A DNA stretch of 64,000 nt from contig JAPJBO010000085.1 in NCBI GenBank assembly GCA_030068145.1, forward strand, positions 363,055-427,054, written 5' to 3'. Within the stretch, counting starts at the first letter, position 1. Every line of letters begins with the position of its first letter. Positions 49,126-59,351 of the stretch are shown in pieces. The notes below the pieces were generated by a model. That model was not told where the DNA came from, searched no databases, and saw nothing but the letters and a program-made list of their open reading frames with translations. Both the position numbers and the translations under genes were made by a program. Origin of the DNA: Diplonema papillatum. Taxonomy: Eukaryota; Euglenozoa; Diplonemea; Diplonemida; Diplonemidae.

Positions 49126-50024
49126 ATTCGTGTGAGTGTGCGGGAAGTAAGTTCATGGGTAAAAGTGGGTAACGTCGGCGAAGTATAGCCCACTTGTCAC
49201 TTCCACCAGTCGGTTGCGAGTTGCCAACATGCTGCTTTCGCGTCCTGTGGCTCCTCTCCGAAGGGTGGGCGGGAGGCGGATAGAGCGCTCAGAGGTTGTC
49301 AGCTTCACCATCCGGCATTCGCCTCAAGACTTCGAGCGCTGATTTGCTTAGACACCTGATCCGTTAGTATACTGATTGGCAACAATTTTGTAGCGTTATT
49401 TGTGGATTAGAAGGTCGGTATTTTAAAGTCTCCGGTTGACCGTAGAGGCTTGGGTATGGCGGGGGGTTGAGAAAAGTAAAAGAGTGCGACTCGTTTCGGG
49501 TGTTGTGTCACTCCGTTGTGAAACCTTGTGAAGTCCCCTAACGCGTTTAGAGGGTGCTTGGGTTTGGGTAGGGTGTGGTCGTTCTGCTGCGGCGTGAAAA
49601 GCCAGGAAGTTTCGACGCTAATCTTCGACTCTTGATTAAGTTCACCGGGTTGCGTGCTCGTCAGGAAGATCCCGGTGCCTGGCTTTTCTTCTGGGTGGTT
49701 TCGTGTATGTGAATTTTGTTTCCGACAAATTCGCGAAATTAACTGACGTGAAGAAGCTGTTCCGCTTAGCATGCAAAACGCCCGCGCCGTAATTTATCAT
49801 CGCGCCAGTGTCATGGGAACGTGCTAACAGTTTCTCAAAACGGTGCAACAATGTAGGGCCGTTCTCCCAAAGGAACGGGGGTCGTTGTTAGTATGTTTAT
49901 GGAGGGAGATATCGTCCAAAAAAGGATGGCCCAAAATATTAGTACGGCGCTTTCTTTTGTTTGCACACACACAAGCGGCTGTTTTCGTAACTGTTGTGTC
50001 GTAGCCAACTGCATGACTTAGTAG
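49126..50024. other. Intron/intergenic, no gene recognised
   Basis: 49529-49562 (CCTAACGCGTTTAGAGGGTG) resembles 17920-17955 (CCTAACGCGTTCTAGGGTGC), a further dispersed pair. Otherwise nothing. Confidence 0.45.
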
Positions 50025-50046
50025 CGGGTAAACGGCGGGAGTAACG

Positions 50047-50078
<32 letters not shown>

Positions 50079-50308
50079 TTCTAATTAAAGACGCGCATGA
50101 ATGGACCAATGAGATTCCTTCTGTCCCTACCTACTATCTGGCGAAACAGCAGTCAAGGGAACGGACTTGAAACTGTCAGCGGGGAAAGAAGACCCTGTTG
50201 AGTTTGACTCTAGTCTGACTTTGTGCAGCGACACGAGAGGTGTAGAATAGGTGGGAGGCCGCAACAATGAAGTACCACTACTCTTGTTGTCGCTTTACTT
50301 ATCCAATG
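50025..50308 (+). rRNA. 28S rRNA fragment, about 280 bp
   Basis: Follows the conserved large-subunit segment from GCGGGTAAACGGCGGGAGTA through CTCTTAAGGTAGCCAAATGC, ATCTGGCGAAACAGCAGTCA, AAAGAAGACCCTGTTGAG and TTTGACTCTAGTCTGACTTT to GAGAGGTGTAGAATAGGTGG and AGTACCACTACTCTTGTT. It is closer to consensus than the copy at 2475-2652 but has small losses. It contains the site (AAGGTAGC) where R2-type retrotransposons insert in animals. Flanks are not rDNA. Its right end abuts the intron after the GTPase exon. Confidence 0.9.
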
Positions 50309-50358
50309 ATGGGAGTACCAACGATGATTGGCAACACAAGAAAACGGTCCAGGCATAC

Positions 50359-51450
50359 GGAGATGACGAAGACGCGGTTGCTGTGCACGATTTGACCAAG
50401 GGTCTGGCGCAGCTTTTGCTCGAGGGTGTCGCGCATCATGCCGAGGGTCCATTGCTCCATGCGGTCGAGGTGGGTGACGACGACGAACGGCGCGTTGCCC
50501 AAGTGTTTTTCCCACCACGCGAACCGAGCCGCCAGGTCTTTGACCCGCAGGAGCGAGGCCTCGAACCGTCCGAACATGGTGGCGGTCACACCGTTGTCGG
50601 TGATGATGTCCGTCGCGGGGACCACGAACACGACGTGGTCGATCGCGTTCCGCGGCACTTTCTTCGCCGTGAGCCACGACTCCCTGTCGACGAGGTCGGT
50701 CTTCCACTCCATGCCTTCGAGCATCCTTTGGTACAGCTCTTCTTCGTCGGGGGTCTGCTCCATTGACTTGTTAAACCGCCGCCCGGCGGTGTCCACGAGA
50801 ACCCACGACACGTTGCTCTCCCCGCCGATCCGGGCTGATTGGTCGTAGTACGGCTCGAAGGTGTCGGTGCCCCGCGTCGCCGCGCGCCCGACCGGCGCCG
50901 ACGCCCAGTTGTCCCCGCCCGTGATCGCGCGGCGGTAGGTGTTGATGAACGCGGACTTCCCGGCGTGCTGCTTGCCGAGGATGAGCACGTTGCGCGCCCG
51001 CTGCGGCTTCTTCGCCTTGTGCACGCCCACCGTGTAGCTGGCGACCCGGCTGCCCATGCCGGCGCCCCGGTACCCGGTGCCGCCTCCCCCGCCTTCGACG
51101 GTCAGCATGGCCCTTTTCTTCTGGCCGGCGATCAGCGGCTGCTGGTGCTGGTGGGGGGCCGGCTGGTCGACGCTGCAAGAGTCGTCATCTTCGACGTAAG
51201 GCGTACCGGGGTCCTGCCGGGGCTGGCGGCTTGACAGAAAAGCGCTGGACGCGCTTTGGCTCGGCCGGTCGCTGCCGCCGCCGCCGCCGCGCAGTGCGTC
51301 ACCGTCGCTGCGGCTCCGCTGCAGGTCGCCGCCGGCGCCGCTCGCCGACGCGTACCGCCGCTGCTGCGACAGCGCGCTCGCGTACACCGTCGGCCGCTTC
51401 GCCTGCGGCTTCGGCTGCGCCGGCTGCAGCACTCCGCCGAGCCAGTCCAT
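50359..51450 (-). CDS. P-loop GTPase (exon)
   Basis: The ATG at 51450 lies 18 nt after a TGTCTGCCAG acceptor. About 364 codons precede a likely donor (TCTCC|GTATGC). Residues 1-150 are low complexity (Ser/Gln/Gly-rich). The G domain follows: Walker A in LILGKQHAGKSAFINTYRRA, G2-like Thr in RGTDTFEPYY, G3 DTAG in WVLVDTAGRRFN, and a G4-like THLD in FVVVTHLDRMEQ. The GxxxxGKS plus FINT sequence resembles IFI44/IRG-type and other large protist GTPases more than Ras. The last strand, RVFVIS, precedes the donor. The remaining C-terminal exon is not found, because 28S rRNA sequence begins about 50 bp further on. Three 5'-end copies lie upstream. Confidence 0.75.
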
Positions 51451-51599
51451 CGTCGCTCTCCCACGCCCCTGGCAGACAGCTACAACAAACCCTTCTAAGT
51501 CTTTTTTTTGTCGGGTTGTTTTTTCCTGTTTTTTTTTTTTTGGTTCAGTTTGGTGTCTTCTAGATCCGCCTTCGTCGAGCGGTCTTTGTTGCAGGGGGG

Positions 51600-51690
51600 A
51601 GTGTGCACAACATCGCACTGGTCCTATCTGCACCGTGTTTCGGTCCTGTAAGCCATGGATATATAAAGCAGCGCGGAACCTGAGTGTCTC
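51600..51690. repeat. Motif D copy upstream of the GTPase
   Basis: GCACTGGTCCTATCTGCACC, GTGTTTCGGTCCTGTAAGCC and GCGCGGAACCTGAGTGTC. Confidence 0.7.
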
Positions 51691-51868
51691 CAGCTAGGAC
51701 AGCGGCCGGACAGAAGAGTGCTTGGCCGCCGCCGCTGCTGCGACAGCGCGCTGGACGTCGGCCGCTTCGCCAGCGGCTTCGGCTGCGCCGGCTGCACCAC
51801 TCCGCCGAGCCAGCCCATCGTCGCTCCACCCCCCGGGCTGGCAGTGGCAACAAGCTCTCCCACGTGTT
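51691..51868 (-). pseudogene. First upstream copy of the GTPase 5' end
   Basis: Keeps an acceptor-like GCCAG, the 5' leader (GGAGCGACG) and the ATG, reading MGWLGGVVQPAQPKPLAKRP, before diverging after about 45 codons. It is bounded on both sides by motif D. Confidence 0.9.
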
Positions 51869-51944
51869 TTGCCGGTTATTTTCTTCTTCTTTTTTCGCGG
51901 GCTGGTTTTTCAGGGTTAAGGTTTCCGTGTGTAGGGGGGAACGT

Positions 51945-52135
51945 GCTTGGAATGGTAGTCATGTGCTCAACACCGCACTGGTTCTATCTGCAGCCACGGA
52001 CACAGGTAAGGCGGACCAGCATCAGCGCGGATACGACAGCGGCCGGGCAGAATCGCGCTCAAGCGAGCTCGGGCTCGGCCGGTCGCTGCCACCACGCAGA
52101 GTGCCGCCGCCGCTGCGGCTCCGCTGCAGGTTGTT
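51945..52135 (-). pseudogene. Motif D plus second GTPase fragment
   Basis: Motif D at 51945-52050 (GCACTGGTTCTATCTGCAGC, CAGCATCAGCGCGGATA) is followed by 52053-52135, matching 51256-51325 of the gene (CTCGGCCGGTCGCTGCC, GCTGCGGCTCCGCTGCAGGT). It lacks the start codon. Confidence 0.8.
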
Positions 52136-52164
52136 GACCGTGCAAGGTTTCGGTGTGTAGGGGG

Positions 52165-52466
52165 GAACGTGCTTGGAATGGTAGTTTTGTGCTCAACACC
52201 GCACTGGATATATCTGCAGCCACGGACACATGTAAGGCGGACCAGCATCAGCACGGATAGGACAGCAGCCGGGCAGAATCGCGCTCAAGCGAGCTCGGGC
52301 TCGGCCGGTCGCTGCCACCACGCAGAGTGCCGCCGCCGCTGCGGCTCCGCTGCAGGTAGTTGACCGTGCCGCCACTGCTGCGACAGCGCGCTCGCGCACG
52401 CCGTCGGCCGCTTTGCCTGCGGCTTCGGCTGCGCCGGCTGCAGCACGCCGAGCCAGTCCTCCGAGT
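52165..52466 (-). pseudogene. Motif D plus third GTPase fragment
   Basis: Motif D at 52165-52270 is nearly identical to the one at 51945-52050. 52288-52466 then matches 51262-51446 of the gene up to the start codon region (AGCCAGTCCTCC), with deletions. The repeated [motif D + fragment] block shows that this unit was duplicated as a whole. Confidence 0.85.
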
Positions 52467-52492
52467 TCAAGTGACGAACGAGGAAATTTTGT

Positions 52493-52640
52493 AGAACGCT
52501 TACGCCCGCCACTAAACCCAGACTCACCTGTGTTTCTTGTGTGGGATGCAGCACATTTCCCCCCTGTTGATCTTTTGCAGCTGGCAGCCTCCTCCGGTAA
52601 TCAATACAAAGCAGGTGCTGATATGCAAGAACACAATTGC
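52493..52640. repeat. Family B element, partial
   Basis: TAGAACGCTTACGCCCGCCA to GGCAGCCTCCTCCGGTAATC and TACAAAGCAGGTGCTGATAT. The left end is missing. Confidence 0.75.
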
Positions 52641-54280
52641 AATCGTCGAACGCGTCGGTGTTGCCCCGCGAGGCTGCCAATTCTGGGTGGTGTACCATGT
52701 ATGGGGGTAGGTCGTCCGGACGCCGTAAGCATGCCAGGCGAGCTTCTTTATTCCCAAAGTCTCGCGCACTCATTGATCGCCACCATGGTCTGAGGGGGGG
52801 ACCGAAAAATAAGAATGACTGCATGGTCCAGTCCGGTTGGAGGGACAAGAAGCCTGGTCGATCCCGGCAGCAGTCGCAAACCTGCTCTCGGTAGCTATGC
52901 AAGTCTTGGAGAAAATGAAGTTCCGGTGGGTGCGCTCACATTGAATCGGCATCCTGTGGCGGAAGGTTTCTCCTTCCCCTCGGGGGGTGGCCAGTGTGGG
53001 GACCACTCGGCGATGGCAAACCCCCTGGGCATCGCAGATTCGCACAACACGAGAAAGGCGAGATCCTTCGGAGCTGAGTATTCCTTCATTTTTTTTAATC
53101 TTTTTTTGTTTTTCACACTTCCTCTCTGTCTCTCTTGCAGCGTGGTGTCTCTTTCTCTTTTCTCTTTGTTCTTCGTTTTTTTAAGCTGGAAGGATAGGAG
53201 GAGGAACAACAAAAAGGCGCCAGCAGCGCTGGTTCTACAGAGAGAAACGGTCGGCCACACAGTGGAAAGGAAAGAACCCTGCCGGTGACGGCAGCTTGCG
53301 GTTGTCAATTCTGGAACCGAGGTGGACAATGGCACCAGGTAGAAAAAGCATGGTGAATGCAGTGAAGGGGAAGCGGAGGGTCGGGGAGCATAGCGCGCGT
53401 TTCAAAAAAAAAAAACAAAAGGGATAAAAAGGGAAAAGCGCTGAGGACTAAGCGAAAAAAAAGAGAAATGGGGCCCGATGCCCAACAAAAGGAACAGCTC
53501 CAGGGAGGGTTGCGGCTTGCACTCAACAAAGCAACCGGGCGATCGTCATCTACTCAGGGTAGTTCGAAGGCCTGACGACACACGAACGCAACAAATTTAC
53601 TACTATAGTACGTAGGGTGACGTGTATGATTGACACCACCCAAATTGAAAAAATAGCAGAGGGGGTGACAACCGTGTGTATACACGGTGACCATTCCACT
53701 TTCTCTTTTGGAATTGCACCTTTTTGTGCTACCGTCGATCCCGAGGGACGATCAGTTTGTTGCCTTGCGACCTTTGTTTGGTTGGCTTCAGTTAAGCTGT
53801 CATGTGCTTGCCGTTCGCTTCCCTGAAAGGTTCCCTTCAGTACAACAGTACTACTGGAAAAAAGAAGGGATTGGAGGGGGGGATGGGCAGCTCTAGAACA
53901 ACGGGTGGGGAGGGGCGTGTGGAAACCAAGGGGTGGTGATGACGAGGAGAACTTGCGCTCAGGCGGCTTCACAGCCTGCATTCAGACCGTCGTTGCAATA
54001 ACGCTACGGTGCTCGAGGGTGGAAGGCTGTTCATTCTTAGCTGGCGCGTTTCGTGCCACCACCAACCGGGGGAGGAGGGGCGGAGTGAGATTGGAGGAAC
54101 GCGTCTATCTAATAAGCAGGAGCACTTCTGAGGGCGGGCAAGCCTCTGGTTGGAGCCGTGGTGTCACGGTGGATTAGCGGAAAACGCACGTCCGGACGTT
54201 GAGAATGAAAGTTGGCTTGGGGGGGGGGGATCTTAGTTTAATGTTTAGGCAGAGCACTGCCTCTCATGCATGCATGGTTG
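52641..54280. other. No gene recognised
   Basis: Homopolymer-rich intergenic sequence. Frames up to 157 codons on both strands lack motifs. No repeat match to the rest of the window was noticed. Confidence 0.4.
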
Positions 54281-54306
54281 ATGGGGGGGGGGGGGGGGGG
54301 GGGGGG
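54281..54306. repeat. Long poly-G tract
   Basis: About 24 consecutive G after TTGATG. Tracts like this, also at 55516, 25855 and 62156, are prone to length errors in sequencing and could form quadruplexes. Confidence 0.9.
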
Positions 54307-56406
54307 AATTTCCCCACCCAAAGTTACTTGCAGCCACACACTAGAAGTGCTCCCTTCCAACGAAAACTTTGGCTGAAGGGGGCAGGGGAGCGGTTGTCAA
54401 GGTACGAGAAGATTCTTCGGAAGAAACTGGGAGCGAGGGGAGGCCCGGCTAAGAACGGATGGATACAAGCTCTCTCTCCACGCGTGTGCTGCCAACCTGT
54501 TTGAAAGCCAGTCCCGACAACAATACGCTACCAACCGTCGCTTCTTGAAAAGAAAACGACGCGAACGTGAGCTCTGGACGAAGCTAGAATTGCTGGCACA
54601 CCGAACCCTATTTTCCACGCGGTATACACACACTACTGCAAATGCAAAGCTTTGCGGTGGGAACTTGATCCCATTACGTACCTGTGGCAGCAGCTAGGTA
54701 CGAGCAGTGGAGTGATCTGTCAGGTCGATTCCGTTAACGAACGAGATCTCGACCCTTAAATAGGTGGGCGTGTCGTTGTAGGGGGTGTTGGCATCGGCGG
54801 CTTGCTGCTTACCCGAGGCGCGCACTACTTCTTAAGGGGACTGCGCGCGACTTATAGCGCGCGGAAGAGCGAGCCAATAGCAGGTCTGTGATGCTCCTAA
54901 ATGTCCTAGGCTGCACGCGCACTACACTGACGCATTAAACGAGTTTGAGAGTCTTCCGGCTATCTTGAAGAGGATGGGAAATCTTTTGAACTTGCGTCGT
55001 GATGAGGATCGATGATTGTAGTAAGATACGGTAGATGCGTGTAGGTAATTGTCCTGCCCGACTACATTCATCGACGCAGGCTCAGAAATACGAACCCGTC
55101 AGTATCGGTCGATGAACCGGAGACGTTCCCTCCGGCTTCGGTGGGTCTGCCTGTATCTTCAGCATGCAGGAAACGCTCTCTTCCACAAACGGAGGACAGA
55201 AAAGTTTCCGCCGTTGTCCCATCCTTCTTAGCAGAGGGGGCGGGGAAGGGAAAGGAAGCGAGTGTTCGACTCGTGTTTTCATTTTTTCTTTTTCTTTTTT
55301 TTTGTACATTTTCAAAGTGAAAGCTCTCGGCTCGTGGGGGTTCTTCTTCTCGTAGTCTGAACGGTGTCACCAGTCGATTCGTTTGCTTATTTTTTACTCC
55401 TGGCTTCTAAAAAGAAAAGAGCGGGCGAAAGATTAACACAGGGGAGGGGTCGCGGGAAAACGAGGACGGTAAGGGGAAGGGAGATAGATAGCAAGAAATA
55501 GCGGGATACGGAGGGGGGGGGGGGACAGCGTATCGTATTATTTTTAGGGGGGAGGGGGGGGGTGAAACTTAGCTTCTTCGAAAACTCCGCAGGGTCGAGT
55601 CTCTCCGAGTGACCTTCGTCGCAATGCTCCCGTGCGCAGCAGCTTGTTGTGGGTACGAGCGCGGTACCTGCGGGTTCTGGCTGCTGCCCAGCCAATGCCT
55701 TTTGCACGTGTTGCGGTGTATACTGGTCGGATCGTCTTCCCTCGCGGAATACGGCTTGCCTCGACAGGGTTGCTCACTCGTCGGCCTGAGCTCCGAACTT
55801 CTGTGTGGTTGTTGTGTCGTGATTGCTTGAAAAACAGTACCTACAAAGAAGGAAAATGTTGGAGCTATTGCAGTTAATACACTGCCAAATTCTCAATTCG
55901 ACTTAATACACTTAGGGGTGCCCACTGCATAAGGGCTACAGTACAATTTTTTGTCCGGAAGCCAATTTTCAACATTTTAGTGATTTTGAGAGCGATTTCA
56001 CCCTCGGAACCGATAGCAATCGCTTCAAAAACGTTTTAAACCCCCAGTCGGGGGACTGCGAGGCAGAAAACTGCGTTTTTAGGGGGTATTTCACGACGTT
56101 TGAGGCGGTTGCCACCACTTCCATTATAACACGAAAACAGGTGACTTAGCATACTTTCGTAAACAGTGTGCGCCCTAGTCATCAAAATATCACTTTTGTG
56201 ACCCTAAACACCATTCCGAGCTAACTGGTACCCTATTGGCGGCAGTTTCGCCATCAGATCGCCTGTATCCGCCTTAGAATAGGTCGCGTCTACCCGAGGA
56301 GAACCCACGTCTACCCCACCGAAATCCACGTCTACCAAGGAAATCCACGTCTACCCTAGTAAAACCCATGTTTACCCCAATAAAACCCACAAAAACCCAT
56401 CGTGGC
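54307..56406. other. No gene recognised
   Basis: 55900-56270 is an A/T-rich block without frames. 56280-56395 holds irregular repeats of CACGTCTACCC and AAAACCCA. I found no coding motif. Confidence 0.45.
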
Positions 56407-56590
56407 GATAGTTGAGTTGCAGCTCTTGACAAAGATAGATGGAAAAAAGAAGGTGTTTTATTCTTCGCTTTTTCTCACGAACGGGGGGGTCGGTCCTGCT
56501 TTTGGCTTTGTAGGTTCTCCCGACTCCCCAATTCGTGGTTAGCACAAACTCAAGAGGTCTAGTCAACTATTCCCTGCGGTATTGGCATTC
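56407..56590. mobile_element. Single arm of the 46-kb palindrome
   Basis: ATAGTTGAGTTGCAGCTCTT to AGTCAACTATTCCCTGCGGT, nearly identical to 46168-46350. Only one orientation is present, showing the monomeric form of the element. Confidence 0.9.
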
Positions 56591-56869
56591 CTCACCAAAA
56601 GTGAGGTTAGCGGGAGCACTGGTTGTTACCATAAAAGACGCCGACCCGCTCGTCCCCCGGGATCGACGACCAACACAGAGAACAACAGAACAGATAGGAA
56701 AGTGGGTGTTTGCATTATTCGGGCGGCCCTGCTTTCGGGTGCGTCGGGCTCACCCCAGCGATCTTGCAGCTCAGTGCGTCTTCTTAGTCGGCGCAACACA
56801 TTGTTCTCAAAAACGTGCACCGCCAGGAGAACGAAGAAAAGGGAACCTAACGCTTTCGCTCCTATCTTC

Positions 56870-56970
56870 AACCCAAATCCTGGACGTGGTTTCAGGTGGA
56901 AAATCGACAAATGATCATGATCGGAAGATCCTTCTCGGGCGGTCCAGTTTCCTCACATGGGTTTGCGGGT
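56870..56970. repeat. Repeat I, partner at 59965-60050
   Basis: AATCCTGGACG.GGTTTCAGG, ACAAATGATCATGATCGGAA and GGGCGGTCCAGTTTCCTC are shared in order with 59965-60050. Confidence 0.65.
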
Positions 56971-57021
56971 TTGCAAGTTTGCGGTTTGCGGGCTTTGAAG
57001 AAAAACAATATGCGTGTGTTT

Positions 57022-57136
57022 GTTTGTACGTGTCGGGGGAGGATTAGCCTGGTAGTGTGCTAGTGGATGATAGTGAGTGAATATGCTCGTATCTTCTCCC
57101 AAACACGCTGCCAGCGTTCTCTTTCGTGTTTACAAC
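57022..57136. repeat. Repeat copy that preserves an empty transposon site
   Basis: Uninterrupted partner of 21028-21143, continuing ATTGTTACCACGAAAA where the other copy carries the 1.66-kb element. It lies in the presumed 3' intron of the AAA ATPase gene. Confidence 0.8.
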
Positions 57137-57185
57137 GCATTGTTACCACGAAAAAAAAACACTTTCTATCACACGAAAGGCAAAC

Positions 57186-57911
57186 CTTGTTCCACTCGAC
57201 GAGCTGGCGCAGTAGATCATCGGAGACGGACTTCCGAATTTTAGTGAGCTGCCGGCGGACGTCCCGTTGGTTGATGGGGCGAAGGTCTGCGATGTCGGCG
57301 AGGAGGAGGTCCTCGCAGTCGTCCAAGGGGGCGAGCGCCAGCTCGCGGCAGAGGTTGGACAGGTCGCAGAATGAGTAGTCTTCGGTCTCGCTGGCCAGCA
57401 GCTCCCAGGCCTCCTCGTCGAATTCGAGGTGCAGGTTCTCGTCCCTGCGCAGCGTCCTCTCGCAGAAGACCCTCCGCGTCGCTTTGTTGGGCAACGGAAC
57501 GAACACTCTCTTTTCCATCCTCCGCAGGACCGCGTCGTCGAGGTCCATGGGGCGGTTCGTCGCCGCCATCACCAACACTTTGTCATTGCTAGCCCCGGCA
57601 CCGTCAAGCTGCACCAAGAACTCGGTCTTCAGCCGCCGGCTCGCCTCGTGCTCACTGCCTCCGCCGCTTCGGGTCGTTAGGAGGGAGTCGATCTCGTCGA
57701 GGAACACGAAGCTCGGGGCCAGCGCCCGGGCGCAGGCGAAGAGGGCCTTCACGTTCTTCTCGCCGTCGCCGACCATCTTCGACGTCATCGCAGATGCCGA
57801 GATGTTGAAGAACGTCAGGTTGCACTGCGCAGCGACCGCCTTCGCCAGCATCGTCTTCCCGTTGCCCGGCGGTCCGAAGAGGAGGAGGCCTTTCGCGGGC
57901 TTGCGCAATCC
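57186..57911 (-). CDS. Spastin/katanin-like AAA ATPase, catalytic exon
   Basis: These enzymes sever or remodel microtubules, or process related substrates, as ATP-driven hexamers. The exon starts after an ACTATCAG acceptor with GLRKPAKGLLLFGPPGNGKT (Walker A GPPGNGKT). It continues through SAMTSKMVGDGEKNVKALF, Walker B SFVFLDEIDSLL, sensor 1 MAATNRP, the second region of homology LDDAVLRRMEKRVFVPLPN, and the C-terminal helices ETEDYSFCDLSNLCRELAL. The exon stops at SVSDDLLRQLVEWNK with donor AAG|GTTTGC, just before the FG-containing final residues usual in spastin. The last short exon is not located. WNK and the SVS start favour spastin over katanin, but I leave the subfamily open. Confidence 0.85.
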
Positions 57912-58032
57912 CTGATAGTTAGTTCGGTGTTTGCTTGCGATGATTATTTCTTCTGCTTCCGTCATATATATTTTCAAAATAAAGGAGGTCTTCATTTTCC
58001 CACACTAACTGTTACAGCAAGTGAAAATAAAA

Positions 58033-58545
58033 ATGAAGATTCTTTTATTATCGATTAGTCAACCTCTCAGGAATGACCGCTCAGGAACACCTTCGAAAAG
58101 AAGACTTGTACTCACGTACGAAAAGTGGCAGAGCGCGTTCCCACATTTGTCGGGAATTACAACAACGCGAACACGGCAGAGGGCATGTCGCCAAATGCAC
58201 GTGAAGACAGGCTGGCGCGCAATGTGTCCCGTACACTGCTTGTGGCCCTACAATAGGGACAACGTGGAGCCAGGCTGCCCCATCTGGAGCATTTCGTATC
58301 CAGACATGCTCTCGACGGTGAAGGCCAAGGCGAATCTGTACAAAACGCCGATGATCGGGTGGGGCACCCACAGCTTCCGAAGAGGTGCCGCACAGGACTC
58401 CAACGACTCCAACCCGGAATTACGTCTCCTCCTGCGGGCCGGAGACTGGACGTCGAATACGTTCAAGGAATACATCGACTGGTCAAAATTAGAGAAAAAG
58501 ACCGTTGAGAAGATATGCGCGGACAGCCCGGACGAGAGCGAGTGA
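58033..58545 (+). CDS. Tyrosine recombinase C-terminal remnant
   Basis: The frame ends with GTHSFRRGAA (the HxxR box), then LLRAGDWTSNTFKEYIDW, in which W and the catalytic Tyr are correctly spaced. This pattern is that of Crypton/DIRS-type eukaryotic or phage-like tyrosine recombinases. Only about 170 residues remain. The first catalytic Arg region is not recognisable, so the protein is probably inactive. It lies antisense within the AAA ATPase intron. Immediate flanks show no inverted repeats that I could identify. Confidence 0.65.
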   Translation: MKILLLSISQPLRNDRSGTPSKRRLVLTYEKWQSAFPHLSGITTTRTRQRACRQMHVKTGWRAMCPVHCLWPYNRDNVEPGCPIWSISYPDMLSTVKAKANLYKTPMIGWGTHSFRRGAAQDSNDSNPELRLLLRAGDWTSNTFKEYIDWSKLEKKTVEKICADSPDESE

Positions 58546-58980
58546 CTGGATACGATGGGGAATTCAAAACTCTGTCGTCCCTGGACTACTCAGTATCGGA
58601 GCGCGCGTAACGCCCGATTCATCCCATCGCAGATGAGCTCCAGACCAGCTCACGCGCCAAAGGTGTGGAGTTGACCCCGATAATAAAGCCAAAACAAAAC
58701 GCCTACGCCGCGTGGTGTGAACACGGTTTGCAACCTGCGTCGACGGCGGCGAGACTACAGTAGTCATTCCTTCGTACACTCGCTTTGAGAAGCCCGAACT
58801 TGTCGGGGGGGAGCCATGTTGGCACCTGACGCCAGACGTTTGCACTTCCAATCCCCCGAAGCAGAAAGTCAAAAAGATCAAAATCGGTGCCGCCGAAGCA
58901 CGCTGGGGCACTTGATAGTCTGGGTAAAGTGTTCACAGGCTTCGGTTGTGTTGTGCTTATGGGAGACCGGGGAGTGCCTT
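58546..58980. other. Intronic, nothing recognised
   Basis: A minus-strand frame reading VWRQVPTWLPPDKFGLLKAS may be part of the same decayed mobile element. No family could be named. Confidence 0.35.
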
Positions 58981-59300
58981 GTTGCCTCTGTTTCCTTTTC
59001 GCACTCCATGGTAGCTTTTAGTTGCCTCTGTTTCCTTTTCGCACTCCATGGTAGCTTTTAGTTGCCTCTGTTTCCTTTTCGCACTCCATGGTAGCTTTTA
59101 GTTGCCTCTGTTTCCTTTTCGCACTCCATGGTAGCTTTTAGTTGCCTCTGTTTCCTTTTCGCACTCCATGGTAGCTTTTAGTTGCCTCTGTTTCATTTTC
59201 GCACTCCATGGTAGCTTTTAGTTGCCTCTGTTTCATTTTCGCACTCCATGGTAGCTTTTAGTTGCCTCTGTTTCATTTTCGCACTCCATGGTAGCTTTTA
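58981..59300. repeat. 40-bp minisatellite, 8 copies
   Basis: Eight head-to-tail units of 40 bp starting GTTGCCTCTGTTTCCTTTTC. The first five carry TTTCCTT and the last three TTTCATT, so each variant was amplified as a block. It lies in the AAA ATPase intron. Confidence 0.97.
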
Positions 59301-59351
59301 GAGTGAATGCTCGCTTGAGGGATCCGGGGGTTTGGAGTCTTCGGTGCACAC

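Larger units (their letters stand above)
57912..59351 (-). other. Intron of the AAA ATPase gene, 1,440 bp
   Basis: Donor CAG|GTGTGC at 59351 and acceptor ATCAG at 57912. The phase-0 junction joins ...NPKLFQ to GLRKPAKG, exactly as in spastin-type proteins. It contains, antisense to the gene, a tyrosine-recombinase remnant (58033-58545), the 40-bp minisatellite (58981-59300) and the dispersed GCTCGCTTGAGG...CCGGGGGTTT motif near the donor. Confidence 0.85.
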
